64,000 nucleotides of DNA from Paenibacillus sp. FSL R5-0912 (GTDB lineage Bacteria; Bacillota; Bacilli; Paenibacillales; Paenibacillaceae): assembly GCF_000758605.1 (NCBI RefSeq), contig NZ_CP009282.1, positions 3,596,001-3,660,000 on the forward strand, written 5' to 3'. The first letter of the stretch is position 1. Every line of letters begins with the position of its first letter. This document shows, in pieces, positions 46,101 to 54,005 of this stretch. The position numbers and the translations under genes were made by a program. The notes under the pieces were generated by a model. The model was not told the origin of the DNA, did no database searches, and saw only the letters and a list, made by a program, of their open reading frames with translations.

Positions 46101-46692
46101 CATTGAAGAGTATCAGCGGGTGCATGAACGCTATACCTTCCTCAGCGGACAGAAAGACGATCTGGTCGAAGCCAAAACTACGCTGTATCATGTCATTCAT
46201 GAGATGGAAGAGGAAATGTCCAAACGCTTCAAGCAGACCTTTGATGCTATCCGCCGTGAATTCGGCACGGTATTCTCAAAGCTGTTCGGGGGTGGGCGGG
46301 CAGACCTGATGCTGCTTGATCCGGAGCATATGCTGGATACGGGGATTGATATTGTCGCCCAGCCTCCGGGCAAAAAACTGCAGAACCTGCAGCTTCTGTC
46401 CGGCGGTGAACGCGCTTTGACCGCTATGGCCTTGCTGTTCGCGATCCTTCAGGTCAAGCCGGTGCCGTTCTGCGTACTGGATGAAGTGGAAGCGGCGCTG
46501 GATGAAGCCAATGTCGTGCGCTTCGCCCAATATCTTCGCGAGTTCTCGGAACAGACGCAGTTTATCGTAGTCACCCACCGCAAAGGAACGATGGAGGAAG
46601 CGGATGTACTCTATGGCGTGACCATGGAGGAAGGCGGCGTGTCCAAGCTCGTATCGGTGCGGCTGGAGGATGAAGAGGCGGAAATTGCCTGA
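43123..46692 (+). CDS. smc: Chromosome partition protein SMC
   Basis: 1189-residue condensin ATPase that with ScpAB organises and segregates the chromosome. Walker A GPNGSGKSN (31-39), a long coiled coil broken by the hinge (about 510-680; GVHGAVAEL to NAGGSMTGGS), ABC signature LSGGERALTAMALLFAI (about 1092) and Walker B PFCVLDEVEAALD (about 1112). Full family length. The ATG at 43123 follows AGGTGATAGG. Confidence 0.98.
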   Translation: MFLKRIELAGFKSFADKTEMEFVRGITAVVGPNGSGKSNISDGIRWVLGEQSAKSLRGGKMEDIIFAGSDARKAVNYGEVSLTLDNEDHVLPLDFSEVTVTRRVHRSGESEYLINKQACRLKDITELFMDTGIGREAYSIIGQGRIEEILSTRSEDRRGIFEEASGIVKYKSRKKDAGRKLDETEQNLLRIHDLISELEDQVGPLKDQSEKAIRYKELREQLKHLEISVYVHQIEGIHTAWQEGNARLELLKDEQLELSTVVSAHDAKLESGRAELRSLEQEVEKLQEQLLHYSEANEKSEGYGELLKERRRNLENNREQLMQTLGSVGERSEGRQRELAELEHKLKQSRQALEELRLQLADEESRLQGVAGGISQSKEEKLKSALLELMNLMAQARNEIRYADQQKESLEKRMSRSQEESGKWTARLEELTSAQSGLKDKIAGLGKEIGTLRGAYITESEQTSKRQKLLEETQSGLRKWEQKREAQVSRHETMKEMQDDFDGFMLGVKEVLKGARKGQLTGVHGAVAELISVPEKLEMAIETAMGASLQHVVMENEAVSRQAIAFLKQRQLGRATFLPLDVIRPRQITGSDRSMVEGAEGFVGIGSELVGFEEKYSSIVGSLLGNVVIAESLEQANRIAAKCQYRYRVVTLEGDVVNAGGSMTGGSQHKKNNSLLSRKRQLDQLFGEIEESEQQIAKLKQGILRLRAEQDKAAQKLEELRHDGDEKRLEEQRVSGDLKQLEQELRHVKEQVEGAGAERSGFENEVRGFEETRKQAEAELARLEKEEKEAHEAIRNAESDRKANETAKEELQGKLTGMKVTEGKLDQEIFSLEEQLRRMRQDAGSQEKELRQSRSLLMTIEQDLEENTREAVKQKEDVNSLRLKKEDTSAKLDLARADRTAISRKLELAEGETKDQRQALKGVEDKLRSTEVAVGRLDVELDNILRKLSDDYELSYELAKQRYPVPEDVPAAQMEVQRLKRSISGLGEVNLGAIEEYQRVHERYTFLSGQKDDLVEAKTTLYHVIHEMEEEMSKRFKQTFDAIRREFGTVFSKLFGGGRADLMLLDPEHMLDTGIDIVAQPPGKKLQNLQLLSGGERALTAMALLFAILQVKPVPFCVLDEVEAALDEANVVRFAQYLREFSEQTQFIVVTHRKGTMEEADVLYGVTMEEGGVSKLVSVRLEDEEAEIA

Positions 46693-46773
46693 TAGGCTGA
46701 TGCTTACGAAGTGAGTTTTATTGCGGAGTAATTCTATGCAGTATCGCTTCATAAAACTTTTAGGAGGAACAAT

Positions 46774-47772
46774 ATGAGCTTTTTTAAGAAACTGAAAGAA
46801 AGCATCTCCGGCAAAACGGAAAGCGTAACGAAACAATTCCGCGACGGCCTGGAGAAGACCCGCAAGGGCTTCGTTGAGAAGGTCTCTGATCTGATCATCC
46901 GCCGCAAAAAGATAGATGAAGAATTCTATGAAGAGCTGGAAGAGATTCTGATCGGTGCCGATGTTGGCGTCAATACAGTAATGAATTTGGTGGAAGAGCT
47001 GCGCGTCGAAGTGAAGCAGAAGCGGATCGAGGATGCTTCAGAGCTGCAGCCGATTCTCTCCCGCAAGCTGATGGAGCTGCTGCGCGGCGATGACGATAAC
47101 AGTCTGAACGAGAATCCGGACGGCATTACAGTCATTCTGTTCGTAGGCGTGAACGGGGTCGGTAAGACTACGACGATCGGCAAGCTGGCGCACCGTTATA
47201 AGCAGGAAGGCAAGAAGGTGTTGCTGGCGGCAGGCGATACTTTCCGCGCGGGAGCAATTGAACAGCTCGAGGTCTGGGGTCAGCGCGCGGGCGTGGATGT
47301 GATTAAGCAGCAGGCAGGTTCTGACCCGGCAGCTGTTATGTTCGATGCGGTACAGGCTGCCAAGCAGCGTAACGTAGACGTACTGATCTGCGATACTGCC
47401 GGTAGACTGCAGAACAAGAGCAATCTGATGGAAGAGCTGAACAAAATCTTCCGGGTGATTCAGCGCGAAATACCGAGTGCCCCGCATGAGGTATTGATGG
47501 TACTGGATGCAACGACCGGCCAGAATGCACTCAGCCAGGCCAAGCTGTTTGGAGAGAAGAGCGGTGTGACCGGGCTGGTGCTGACCAAGCTGGACGGCAC
47601 CGCAAAGGGCGGAATCGTAGTAGCCATCCGCCAGGAGATGAATCTGCCGGTGAAGCTGGTGGGGCTGGGCGAGAAGATGGAAGACCTCCAGCCGTTTGAT
47701 TCCGACCAGTTCGTGCATGCCCTGTTCGCAGGCATGATCTCTGAAGAGGAAGAGACCGAAGGACAAGCGTAA
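46774..47772 (+). CDS. ftsY: Signal recognition particle receptor FtsY
   Basis: 332 residues; membrane-associated GTPase that docks SRP-ribosome complexes at the translocon. Short N-terminal basic helix, N domain, and G domain with GVNGVGKTTTIGKL (125-138), DTFRAGAIEQL, DTAGRLQNKSNLM and TKLDGTAKGG. The acidic A domain of enterobacteria is absent, as normal for Firmicutes. AGGAGG precedes the ATG. Confidence 0.98.
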   Translation: MSFFKKLKESISGKTESVTKQFRDGLEKTRKGFVEKVSDLIIRRKKIDEEFYEELEEILIGADVGVNTVMNLVEELRVEVKQKRIEDASELQPILSRKLMELLRGDDDNSLNENPDGITVILFVGVNGVGKTTTIGKLAHRYKQEGKKVLLAAGDTFRAGAIEQLEVWGQRAGVDVIKQQAGSDPAAVMFDAVQAAKQRNVDVLICDTAGRLQNKSNLMEELNKIFRVIQREIPSAPHEVLMVLDATTGQNALSQAKLFGEKSGVTGLVLTKLDGTAKGGIVVAIRQEMNLPVKLVGLGEKMEDLQPFDSDQFVHALFAGMISEEEETEGQA

Positions 47773-47820
47773 TATCCGGGTCTCAACTCCTGCTGCACCA
47801 GTATGAACGTAATCTATAAG

Positions 47821-47856
47821 GCCTCCAGTGAGCGAAAATGCCCTGGAGGCTTTTTT
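47821..47856 (+). terminator. Intrinsic terminator after ftsY
   Basis: GCCTCCAG and CTGGAGGC form the stem, followed by six T residues. Confidence 0.9.
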
Positions 47857-47957
47857 GGTATGGGAAACTATAGACTACATGATTTGTGAAAAAGGCGTTG
47901 TTGAATCCGGAAATCCGGAAATCCCCAAGTATAACATGTGAGGAACCAGGCTTCATA

Positions 47958-48053
47958 GTGGAAGTAGAAGTAGAAGTAGAAGTGGAAGTAGAAGTAGAAG
48001 TAGAAGTGGAAGTAGAAGTAGAAGTGGAAGTGGAAGTGGAAGTGGAAGTGGAA
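47958..48053 (+). repeat. Hexanucleotide tandem repeat (GTRGAA)16
   Basis: Sixteen exact-phase copies of GTGGAA or GTAGAA. In one frame it encodes alternating Val-Glu within a 64-codon reading frame (GTG 47886 to 48080) that has no ribosome site, so I list the repeat and not a gene. The strand is purine-rich throughout. Confidence 0.95.
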
Positions 48054-48295
48054 GGTATGAGGAGGGCAAGAGGAAGGTAAGAGGAAGCTGTAGCTGCAGA
48101 CAGTACGGGGAACGGACTTATTTCCTGAAAAAACCGCTTTTTGATAGTGCAGCGGGCTGAGATTCCGTTATCCTGTTCATTGGAGCTGAAAATGAGGTGT
48201 CAGAAGTCCATATAAGGGATTCTCAGTCCGAATGCTCCGCAAATCACAAGATTTTGCGCGATTAGCAGAATTTCAGTCCGCATCATAGGTGATGG

Positions 48296-48385
48296 GCATG
48301 AAGTAGCCCCACTCACTTCTTTAAGGCATGAAGCGGTCGAACCCACTTTTTTAAGTCGTGAAGCAGCCCGCCCACATTTAAATAG
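48296..48385. repeat. Three degenerate 30-bp tandem repeats
   Basis: Units begin GCATGAAGTAGCCC, GCATGAAGCGGTCG and TCGTGAAGCAGCCC and each ends near TTTAAG or TTTAAA; exact 30-bp spacing. On the minus strand they read as ten-residue units (LKEVSGATSC, LKKVGSTASC). Confidence 0.75.
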
Positions 48386-48426
48386 AAGGAACGGCTGTTG
48401 TTTTACCGAAATCAATATAAAAAAAC

Positions 48427-48450
48427 ATTATATGAAAAATTCATAATAGT
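48427..48450 (+). repeat. Ter-like palindromic motif, copy 4
   Basis: Contains TATGAAAAATTCATAATAG, the same motif and orientation as the three copies upstream of the rtp-like gene 12 kb to the right. TATGAA and TTCATA are inverted around AAA; AATAG on the right side gives it polarity. Confidence 0.6.
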
Positions 48451-48584
48451 ACTGCTTGTCAACGCTCCTGCATACAATTTGATGTACGATTCCCATTAGC
48501 ACGCCTCCAAAGCACCTTTAAGAGAAAGGAAGCGATTCCAATCATGCGGGATGGTTCATAAACTCCATTTTGCTGTTATATATA

Positions 48585-48614
48585 TTGACATGAACATTAT
48601 CATTTACGTATTAT
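48585..48614 (+). promoter_or_regulatory. Sigma-A promoter of the ATP-grasp cassette
   Basis: Consensus TTGACA (48585-48590), 18-base spacer and TATTAT (48609-48614), about 100 bases upstream of the first gene. Confidence 0.7.
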
Positions 48615-48712
48615 GAAGTTAGTATTTAATATTTTCATGATATATTTCTAAAAAGTAAGCTAATTTGTCAATAAACTTTACACATTACACTGATCCGAGA
48701 GGAGTCGGGCTC

Positions 48713-50176
48713 ATGTCCAAACTAGATCCTTTGCCCGGTGTAGCTCCGTATTCATTGCAGCATTTTTACGATGAAATGTATGCCGATGAACGGAGTATCC
48801 GGCCTCATTACAAGCATGTGAACCGCATGTTTTCCGGGATGAGCCCCGAAGAGCTGCAAGGCAAGCAGAAGCTGATGCAGCGTCGGATGATGGAAGAAGG
48901 CATTACTTTTACACTCTACAACCCGGCACAGGATCAACCGATGGAGCGGACAATTCCCTTCGACATGATTCCACGGATTATTCCAAAGGCAGAATGGGAG
49001 CGGCTTGAAGCTGGCATTGTGCAGCGGATTACAGCACTTAACCTGTTCATTCATGATATTTACCATGAGCAATATATCGTGAAGGATGGGGTTGTCCCCC
49101 GGCGGATGATTATATCCAACTGCTATTTCCGGCCGGAAATGACTGGACTTCGGGTCCCTGGCGGTGCTTACGTTACTACCTCGGGGATCGACCTGATCCG
49201 CCATCATGACGGTGAGTATTATGTGCTTGAAGATAACTTGCGTACGCCTTCCGGATTTTCCTATTTATTCAAAGGCAGATCCCTTATGAACCAGCTCTTT
49301 CCCGAATTATCGTTCGCCAGCTCTATCCGCGATGTGGATCACAGCCTGAACCGGTTCCTGTCGGTACTTCGCAGCCTTTCCCCTTCGCGCACCAAAGATC
49401 CGGTGATCGCTTTGCTGACCCCTGGCGAATATAACTCCGCGTATTACGAGCATGCTTTTCTCGCTCAGCAAATGGGCATCCACCTGGTAGAAGGACGGGA
49501 TCTGGTAGCCCAGGACCACAAGATCTACCTGAAGGAAATGAATGGCTTGCGCCGCGTGGATGTACTGTACCGCCGTTTGGATGATGATTTCATCGATCCT
49601 TTGGCTTTTCAGCCCAGCTCACTGCTTGGGGTTGCCGGCTTAATGAATGCCTACCGTGCCGGGAATATCGCAATTGCCAATGCACCAGGAACCGGCGTCG
49701 CAGATGACAAGGCCATGTATGTGTATGTGCCGGATATGATCCGTTATTATCTCAATGAAGAACCGATTCTGGGCAATGTTCCGACATACCTGCTATCCCG
49801 GCCGCAAGAGCGACAGTACGTGCTGGATAATCTGTCCGAAATGGTGGTGAAGGAGACCTCACTCTCCGGCGGATACGGTATGCTGATCGGAAGCGAGGCG
49901 ACCAAGCAGGATCTGGTGGATTTCCGGCTCAAAATTCTGGCGGAACCGGAGCGGTATATCGCCCAGCCCATAATGTCGCTGTCCCGTGCACCGGTATTGT
50001 CGGGAGCTTCCATGGCGCCGCGCCATATTGATCTTAGAGCGTTCGTGCTAATGGGGGCTGACCGCAAGCCCCATGTGATTCCCGGCGGTCTTACCCGGGT
50101 GGCGATGCGCGAAGGCTCGCTGGTCGTGAACTCATCACAAGGCGGCGGAGTGAAGGACACTTGGGTAATGGCCTAG
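48713..50176 (+). CDS. Circularly permuted ATP-grasp protein
   Basis: 487 residues of the DUF404/DUF407 (CP_ATPgrasp) family, predicted to form peptide or amide bonds with ATP. Recognisable blocks: GMSPEELQGKQKLMQRRMMEEGITF, RIIPKAEWERLEAGIVQRITALNLFIHDIYHEQ, YVLEDNLRTPSGFSYLFKGR, SLSGGYGMLIGSEA and SRAPVLSGASMAPRHIDLRAFVLMG. ATG 48713 follows GAGAGGAG. It heads a three-gene cassette with alpha-E and transglutaminase-like proteins; the product of this widespread trio is not known. Confidence 0.93.
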   Translation: MSKLDPLPGVAPYSLQHFYDEMYADERSIRPHYKHVNRMFSGMSPEELQGKQKLMQRRMMEEGITFTLYNPAQDQPMERTIPFDMIPRIIPKAEWERLEAGIVQRITALNLFIHDIYHEQYIVKDGVVPRRMIISNCYFRPEMTGLRVPGGAYVTTSGIDLIRHHDGEYYVLEDNLRTPSGFSYLFKGRSLMNQLFPELSFASSIRDVDHSLNRFLSVLRSLSPSRTKDPVIALLTPGEYNSAYYEHAFLAQQMGIHLVEGRDLVAQDHKIYLKEMNGLRRVDVLYRRLDDDFIDPLAFQPSSLLGVAGLMNAYRAGNIAIANAPGTGVADDKAMYVYVPDMIRYYLNEEPILGNVPTYLLSRPQERQYVLDNLSEMVVKETSLSGGYGMLIGSEATKQDLVDFRLKILAEPERYIAQPIMSLSRAPVLSGASMAPRHIDLRAFVLMGADRKPHVIPGGLTRVAMREGSLVVNSSQGGGVKDTWVMA

Positions 50177-50225
50177 CGTGATATGGATTCACCAATAATG
50201 CAGCATCAATATGTAAGGTGAAGGG

Positions 50226-51188
50226 GTGGCTACGATGCTGAATCGCAATGCGGAGGCTTTATTCTGGATTGGCCGGTATATAGAACGGGCCGAGAATCAT
50301 GCAAGGCTGATCGATGTGCATTATCATATTCAACAGGAAGAGGATTTCCAGGCGGAAGGCCATAAGTGGTCGAGGCTGATTGATGCGCTTGGTGTCCGGA
50401 ATGAATATCTGCAGCAGTTCGAGAGCTTCGCTGAGCAGGATGTGCTGTCCTTCATCACACTGGATCTCGGTAATACAAATTCATTGTTCTCCTGTGTGCA
50501 TCAGGCCAGGAACAATCTGCGCACCCTGCGCCAGCATTTGCCCAGTGAGCTGTGGGATATAGCCAACAGCTTCAATCTGTGGCTTGGCGAGCAGTCGGTA
50601 GCAGATATTATGAGCAGTCCCCACCAGTTCTATCAGCAGATCAAAGAACGCGCCGCCATGTTCCTCGGAGCAGAACAGTCGGTGATGCTTCGCGGCAACG
50701 AATGGCATTTCATTGAAAGTGGCCGGTTCCTGGAACGGGCCGAGAATACGACGCGTATTCTTCAGGCAGTAACGGTATCCTGTAAATCGAAGGATATCAA
50801 TTCAATCTATACGCAATTGCAAGCGGTGCTGAAATCGGTGAGCGGTTATCAGTCATTCCGCCGGTATTACGCGGATGATATGTCCCCCGAATGCATTTTG
50901 GAATTCCTGATTGTGAATCCGCAATTCCCGCGTTCCATAAGATTCTCCTTCCATAAGCTGGAGGAGCATCTGGCTAAGCTGGAGCTGGATAGCTCCGAGA
51001 AGGGCTCGGGGCATGAGAAGGTCATCCGTCAGGCGGGGAAGATCAAAGCCGAGCTGGACTATATGGAGAAGGAGGAAATGTCCGGTGACTTGGTTGAGGA
51101 TGTACTGCAGGCTCTAATGTTATCCTGCCAGAAGCTCGGCAAAACAATGGAGGGTGCATTTTTTCGCCGTGAAGGAGTCTCGGTATGA
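50226..51188 (+). CDS. Alpha-E domain protein (DUF403)
   Basis: 320-residue all-helical protein. N-terminal LNRNAEALFWIGRYIERAENHARLIDVHYH and the repeated LERAENTTRILQ block are the family's signature Arg-Ala-Glu-Asn pairs; NPQFPRSIRFSFHKLEEHL is near the C-terminus. It always accompanies CP ATP-grasp proteins and is thought to assist them. Start is GTG 50226 or ATG 50235. Its last four bases overlap the next gene (ATGA). Confidence 0.92.
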   Translation: MATMLNRNAEALFWIGRYIERAENHARLIDVHYHIQQEEDFQAEGHKWSRLIDALGVRNEYLQQFESFAEQDVLSFITLDLGNTNSLFSCVHQARNNLRTLRQHLPSELWDIANSFNLWLGEQSVADIMSSPHQFYQQIKERAAMFLGAEQSVMLRGNEWHFIESGRFLERAENTTRILQAVTVSCKSKDINSIYTQLQAVLKSVSGYQSFRRYYADDMSPECILEFLIVNPQFPRSIRFSFHKLEEHLAKLELDSSEKGSGHEKVIRQAGKIKAELDYMEKEEMSGDLVEDVLQALMLSCQKLGKTMEGAFFRREGVSV

Positions 51189-52051
51189 AGATCCAAATCA
51201 ATCACACAACAACCTACACTTATTCGGAGCCGGTGACGGACAGTGTCAATGAGATCAGGCTGACGCCGCGCACCAATTACCGCCAATCCTGTTACCATCA
51301 TGAGGTGGAGGTGCACCCGCCGGCCAATCTGTTGACCTATGAAGACTTCTTCGGCAACCGCGTCCATGCCTATTCTGTGAACAAGCCGCATACGGAGATG
51401 GTGATCCATACCAAAGCGACGGTGGTGACGCTCGACAAAGCCCAGGGTGCGGACCTGCCGCATATCCCGCTGGAGGAGCAGGTAAAGCTGCTTAATGATG
51501 AGAAGTTCCAGAACCGTTATGTGGAGTTTATTCTGCCGACAAGGTATACCGAGGTGACGCCTGAGCTGGTGGAGTTTGCTTCACAGCATCCTTTTGAGGA
51601 AGCCGAGGATATGTATGAGTGGACCAAGAAGCTCTCCTCAACGATCTATGAACAGTTCACATATGACCCTGAAGCGACCAGCGTAAACACAACGGTCAAA
51701 AAAGCGCTGAAGCTCAAACGCGGGGTCTGTCAGGATTATGCGCATCTGATGATTGCCGTCTGCCGCAGTGTAGGGCTGCCGTCGCGTTATGTGAGCGGGT
51801 ATCATTTTGTCGGCGATCTGCAGGGAGGCAATGCCAATTTCGAGCAGGCCTCACATGCCTGGGTAGAGACCCATATTCCGGGAACGGGCTGGCTCGGCTT
51901 CGATCCGACTAATAATGTTGAAGTCAGCTGGCGGTATATCAAGCTTGGACATGGACGGGATTACAAGGATATTGTTCCGGTCAAAGGCGTCTACCGCGGG
52001 GTAGCGGGCACCCTTACTGTTAAAGTGGATGTCCGTCGGCTGGATAATTAA
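51185..52051 (+). CDS. Transglutaminase-like cysteine protease
   Basis: 288 residues with a bacterial transglutaminase-like N-terminal beta domain (about 1-85) and a papain-fold core: Cys in KRGVCQDYAHLMIAVCR, His in ASHAWVETHIPG, Asp in GFDPTNN. Probably hydrolyses or transfers amide bonds on the cassette's product or a protein target. Terminator follows. Confidence 0.93.
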   Translation: MKIQINHTTTYTYSEPVTDSVNEIRLTPRTNYRQSCYHHEVEVHPPANLLTYEDFFGNRVHAYSVNKPHTEMVIHTKATVVTLDKAQGADLPHIPLEEQVKLLNDEKFQNRYVEFILPTRYTEVTPELVEFASQHPFEEAEDMYEWTKKLSSTIYEQFTYDPEATSVNTTVKKALKLKRGVCQDYAHLMIAVCRSVGLPSRYVSGYHFVGDLQGGNANFEQASHAWVETHIPGTGWLGFDPTNNVEVSWRYIKLGHGRDYKDIVPVKGVYRGVAGTLTVKVDVRRLDN

Positions 52052-52062
52052 AGACAACAGGC

Positions 52063-52090
52063 AGGACCTCACAACGGTGGGGTCCTTTCT
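52063..52090 (+). terminator. Intrinsic terminator of the ATP-grasp cassette
   Basis: AGGACC (52063-52068) pairs with GGTCCT (52081-52086), with further pairs inside the loop, then TTCTTATT. Confidence 0.65.
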
Positions 52091-52113
52091 TATTGTGAAC
52101 GTGTGATAATACT

Positions 52114-52162
52114 GTGCAAGTTGCACAAACTTTGTGCAATTTTTGCATAAAATGATTATAAT
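52114..52162 (+). promoter_or_regulatory. Overlapping palindromes and promoter upstream of the SDR gene
   Basis: TTGCACAAACTTTGTGCAA (52121-52139) is a perfect 9-1-9 palindrome. It overlaps a second one, TGTGCAAGTTGCACA (52114-52128). TATAAT at 52157-52162 with a weak -35 inside the palindrome (52133-52138) suggests a repressor site; the regulator is not identified in the window. Confidence 0.7.
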
Positions 52163-52235
52163 CCAGGCTCAAATGGGTAATCTTGAAACAGAACCATTCT
52201 CATGAAGATGGACGATACGGAGGGAGAGAATACAT

Positions 52236-53045
52236 ATGAGCCCAAATATAGCTAAAAAGCAGCGTTTTCTCGGGAAAACGGCCATAATTACAGGTGCGGG
52301 CTCGGGGATCGGCAGAGCGGCCGCGATTCAGATGGCGCGTGAAGGTGCGAATGTGGCCTTATTCGATCTGGTGAATGAACGTACCTCGATCCTGGAGCAG
52401 AAGCTGAACAAACAGCGCAAAGACTGCGCATTAGCCATTGATGTAGATACTTCGGATGCCGTGCGAATGGAAGAAGCGGTGCGCAGGACCGTGGAGCATT
52501 TCGGAGGGCTTGATATTGTCTTCGCGAATGCCGGCATTAACGGAGCAGTCGGTCCGATTGAGGAGCTGAGCCTGAGTGATTGGGAGAAAACCATTTCAGT
52601 CAATCTGACGGGTACCTTCCTGACGCTGAAATACAGCATTCCCCACCTGAAGGAGAAGGGCAAAGGCAGCATCATTATCACCAGCTCGATTAACGGCAAC
52701 AGCAGATTCGCCAGCTTCGGCTGGTCACCATACAGTACAACCAAGGCAGGCCAAGTGGCGTTTGCGAAGATGGCCGCGCTGGAGCTGGCCAAGTTCAAAA
52801 TCCGTGTGAATGTCATTTGCCCGGGAGCAATATCCACGAATATCGATGAAAGCACAGAGTTCAATGAGGATGTAGAATCGATTGTGATTCCGATTGAATT
52901 CCCCGAAGGTGCACAGCCCCTCGCTGACGGTCCAGGTAAACCTGAGAATGTGGCTGATCTGGTGGCGTTCCTGGCCTCAGATGAGTCGATCCATATTACC
53001 GGTGCGCAGATTGTTATTGATGGAGCGGAGTCATTGTTATCTTGA
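52236..53045 (+). CDS. Short-chain dehydrogenase/reductase
   Basis: 269 residues, NAD(P)-dependent. TGAGSGIGRAAAIQMAR cofactor loop, Asp in LFDLVNE favouring NAD, NAGINGAVGPIEE, Ser in ITSSINGN and YSTTKAG (Tyr-Lys). Substrate unknown. GGAGGGAG precedes the ATG. Transcribed alone from the promoter with palindromic operators. Confidence 0.93.
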   Translation: MSPNIAKKQRFLGKTAIITGAGSGIGRAAAIQMAREGANVALFDLVNERTSILEQKLNKQRKDCALAIDVDTSDAVRMEEAVRRTVEHFGGLDIVFANAGINGAVGPIEELSLSDWEKTISVNLTGTFLTLKYSIPHLKEKGKGSIIITSSINGNSRFASFGWSPYSTTKAGQVAFAKMAALELAKFKIRVNVICPGAISTNIDESTEFNEDVESIVIPIEFPEGAQPLADGPGKPENVADLVAFLASDESIHITGAQIVIDGAESLLS

Positions 53046-53074
53046 GTAGCTTGTATAAATAGGCTGTAGAAAAT

Positions 53075-53118
53075 AACCTTGTCCGAAGATCCGCGTGATC
53101 TGGACAGGGTTGTTTTTA
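53075..53118 (+). terminator. Intrinsic terminator after the SDR gene
   Basis: AACCTTGTCC pairs with GGACAGGGTT, then GTTTTT; its T run touches the first codons of the following gene fragment. Confidence 0.8.
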
Positions 53119-53446
53119 TGTGACCGGATCAGGTACGGACAGCACAGAACAAGGGCGCAGTATGTGGGCCAGAGTGAAGGGGAAGACGGAGAATGATCTG
53201 CGCAAACTGCCGTTCCGGGGAACCTACTTCTTTCGTCCGGGGTTTATCCGGCCTACTCCGGGCTTGACCCGCACACATAAATATTATTATGCTATTGGAT
53301 GGATGTACCCCGTGCTGCGCGCCTTATCACCGGGGTATGCCGTGACTCTGCAGGAAATTGGACTGGCCATGATTCACATTGTGGGCCGGGGCCATGACCG
53401 TGATATTGTGGAGAACCGGGATATTGCTGCTATAGCCAAACCGTAA
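53114..53446 (+). pseudogene. C-terminal fragment of an NAD-dependent epimerase/oxidoreductase
   Basis: Reads FYVTGSGTDSTEQGRSMWARVKG, the catalytic-Ser-to-helix part of extended SDR epimerase-like proteins, and continues through PFRGTYFFRPGFIRPTPG to the natural C-terminus. The whole Rossmann N-terminal half is missing, and a terminator abuts the fragment, so it is a remnant. A GTG at 53120 could in theory begin a 108-residue product. Confidence 0.7.
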
Positions 53447-53482
53447 GAGCCTGCATCACATCCTCCAGAAAAAGGTGATTCC

Positions 53483-53827
53483 ATGAATGAAGAGGTTACA
53501 AATTTCATTGCTCAAATCAAAGTACCCTGGCAATTGGAGATATGCTCTAAGTTACGTCAAGTGATTCACGAAACTATTCCTGACGTGACGGAACGGATTC
53601 AATACGGCAAACCGCATTTTCTCAAAAACGGAAAATATGCAGCTGTAATCTCCACCGCCAAAGGCTGGGTGAGCTTCTCCATATTCAATGCAGCAGCGCT
53701 GGAGGTGCCTGAAGGCCAATTCGAAGCGGGAAGCGGGGACCGTCTGACAACCAAGCTGCCGGAGGGCAAGACTGTTGATTATGAGCTGCTGTCCTCCTTG
53801 CTGAAACAAGCCACGGCTTCACTATAG
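53483..53827 (+). CDS. DUF1801 (YdhG-like) domain protein
   Basis: 114 residues matching the DUF1801 fold: LRQVIHETIPDVTERIQYGKPHFLKNGKYAAVI and WVSFSIFN. Related small proteins (IscU-chaperone-like YdhG, Fra homologues) have no settled role in bacilli. AAAGGTG precedes the ATG. Confidence 0.85.
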   Translation: MNEEVTNFIAQIKVPWQLEICSKLRQVIHETIPDVTERIQYGKPHFLKNGKYAAVISTAKGWVSFSIFNAAALEVPEGQFEAGSGDRLTTKLPEGKTVDYELLSSLLKQATASL

Positions 53828-54005
53828 AACGATTAATCAAATAACCACAGCGGGGAACTGAGACACTGCCTTAATTGGCGGTGTTTTTATTTTTTAAACA
53901 AACAATCTAATTAGATAGTTGTAAAATAACAAACGAAATGATATTATATCTATATAAAAACAAACAAAGAATGTGGTGATCCAGTTGTCGGAAGGAAATG
54001 AAGCG

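Larger units (their letters stand above)
48081..48712. other. Gene-free region with repeats and promoter
   Basis: About 630 bases before the ATP-grasp gene. It holds three 30-bp tandem repeats (48296-48385), one Ter-like palindrome (48427-48450) and a promoter (48585-48614). A 71-codon minus-strand frame (48200-48415) covers the 30-bp repeats but has no good start signal. Confidence 0.6.

Noticed and set aside
47886..48080. 64-codon frame encoding (Val-Glu)16
   Set aside because: No ribosome site, and the coding content is just the hexamer repeat; kept as a repeat only.
48200..48415. 71-codon minus-strand frame over the 30-bp repeats
   Set aside because: No usable start signal; repeats explain the apparent ten-residue periodicity.
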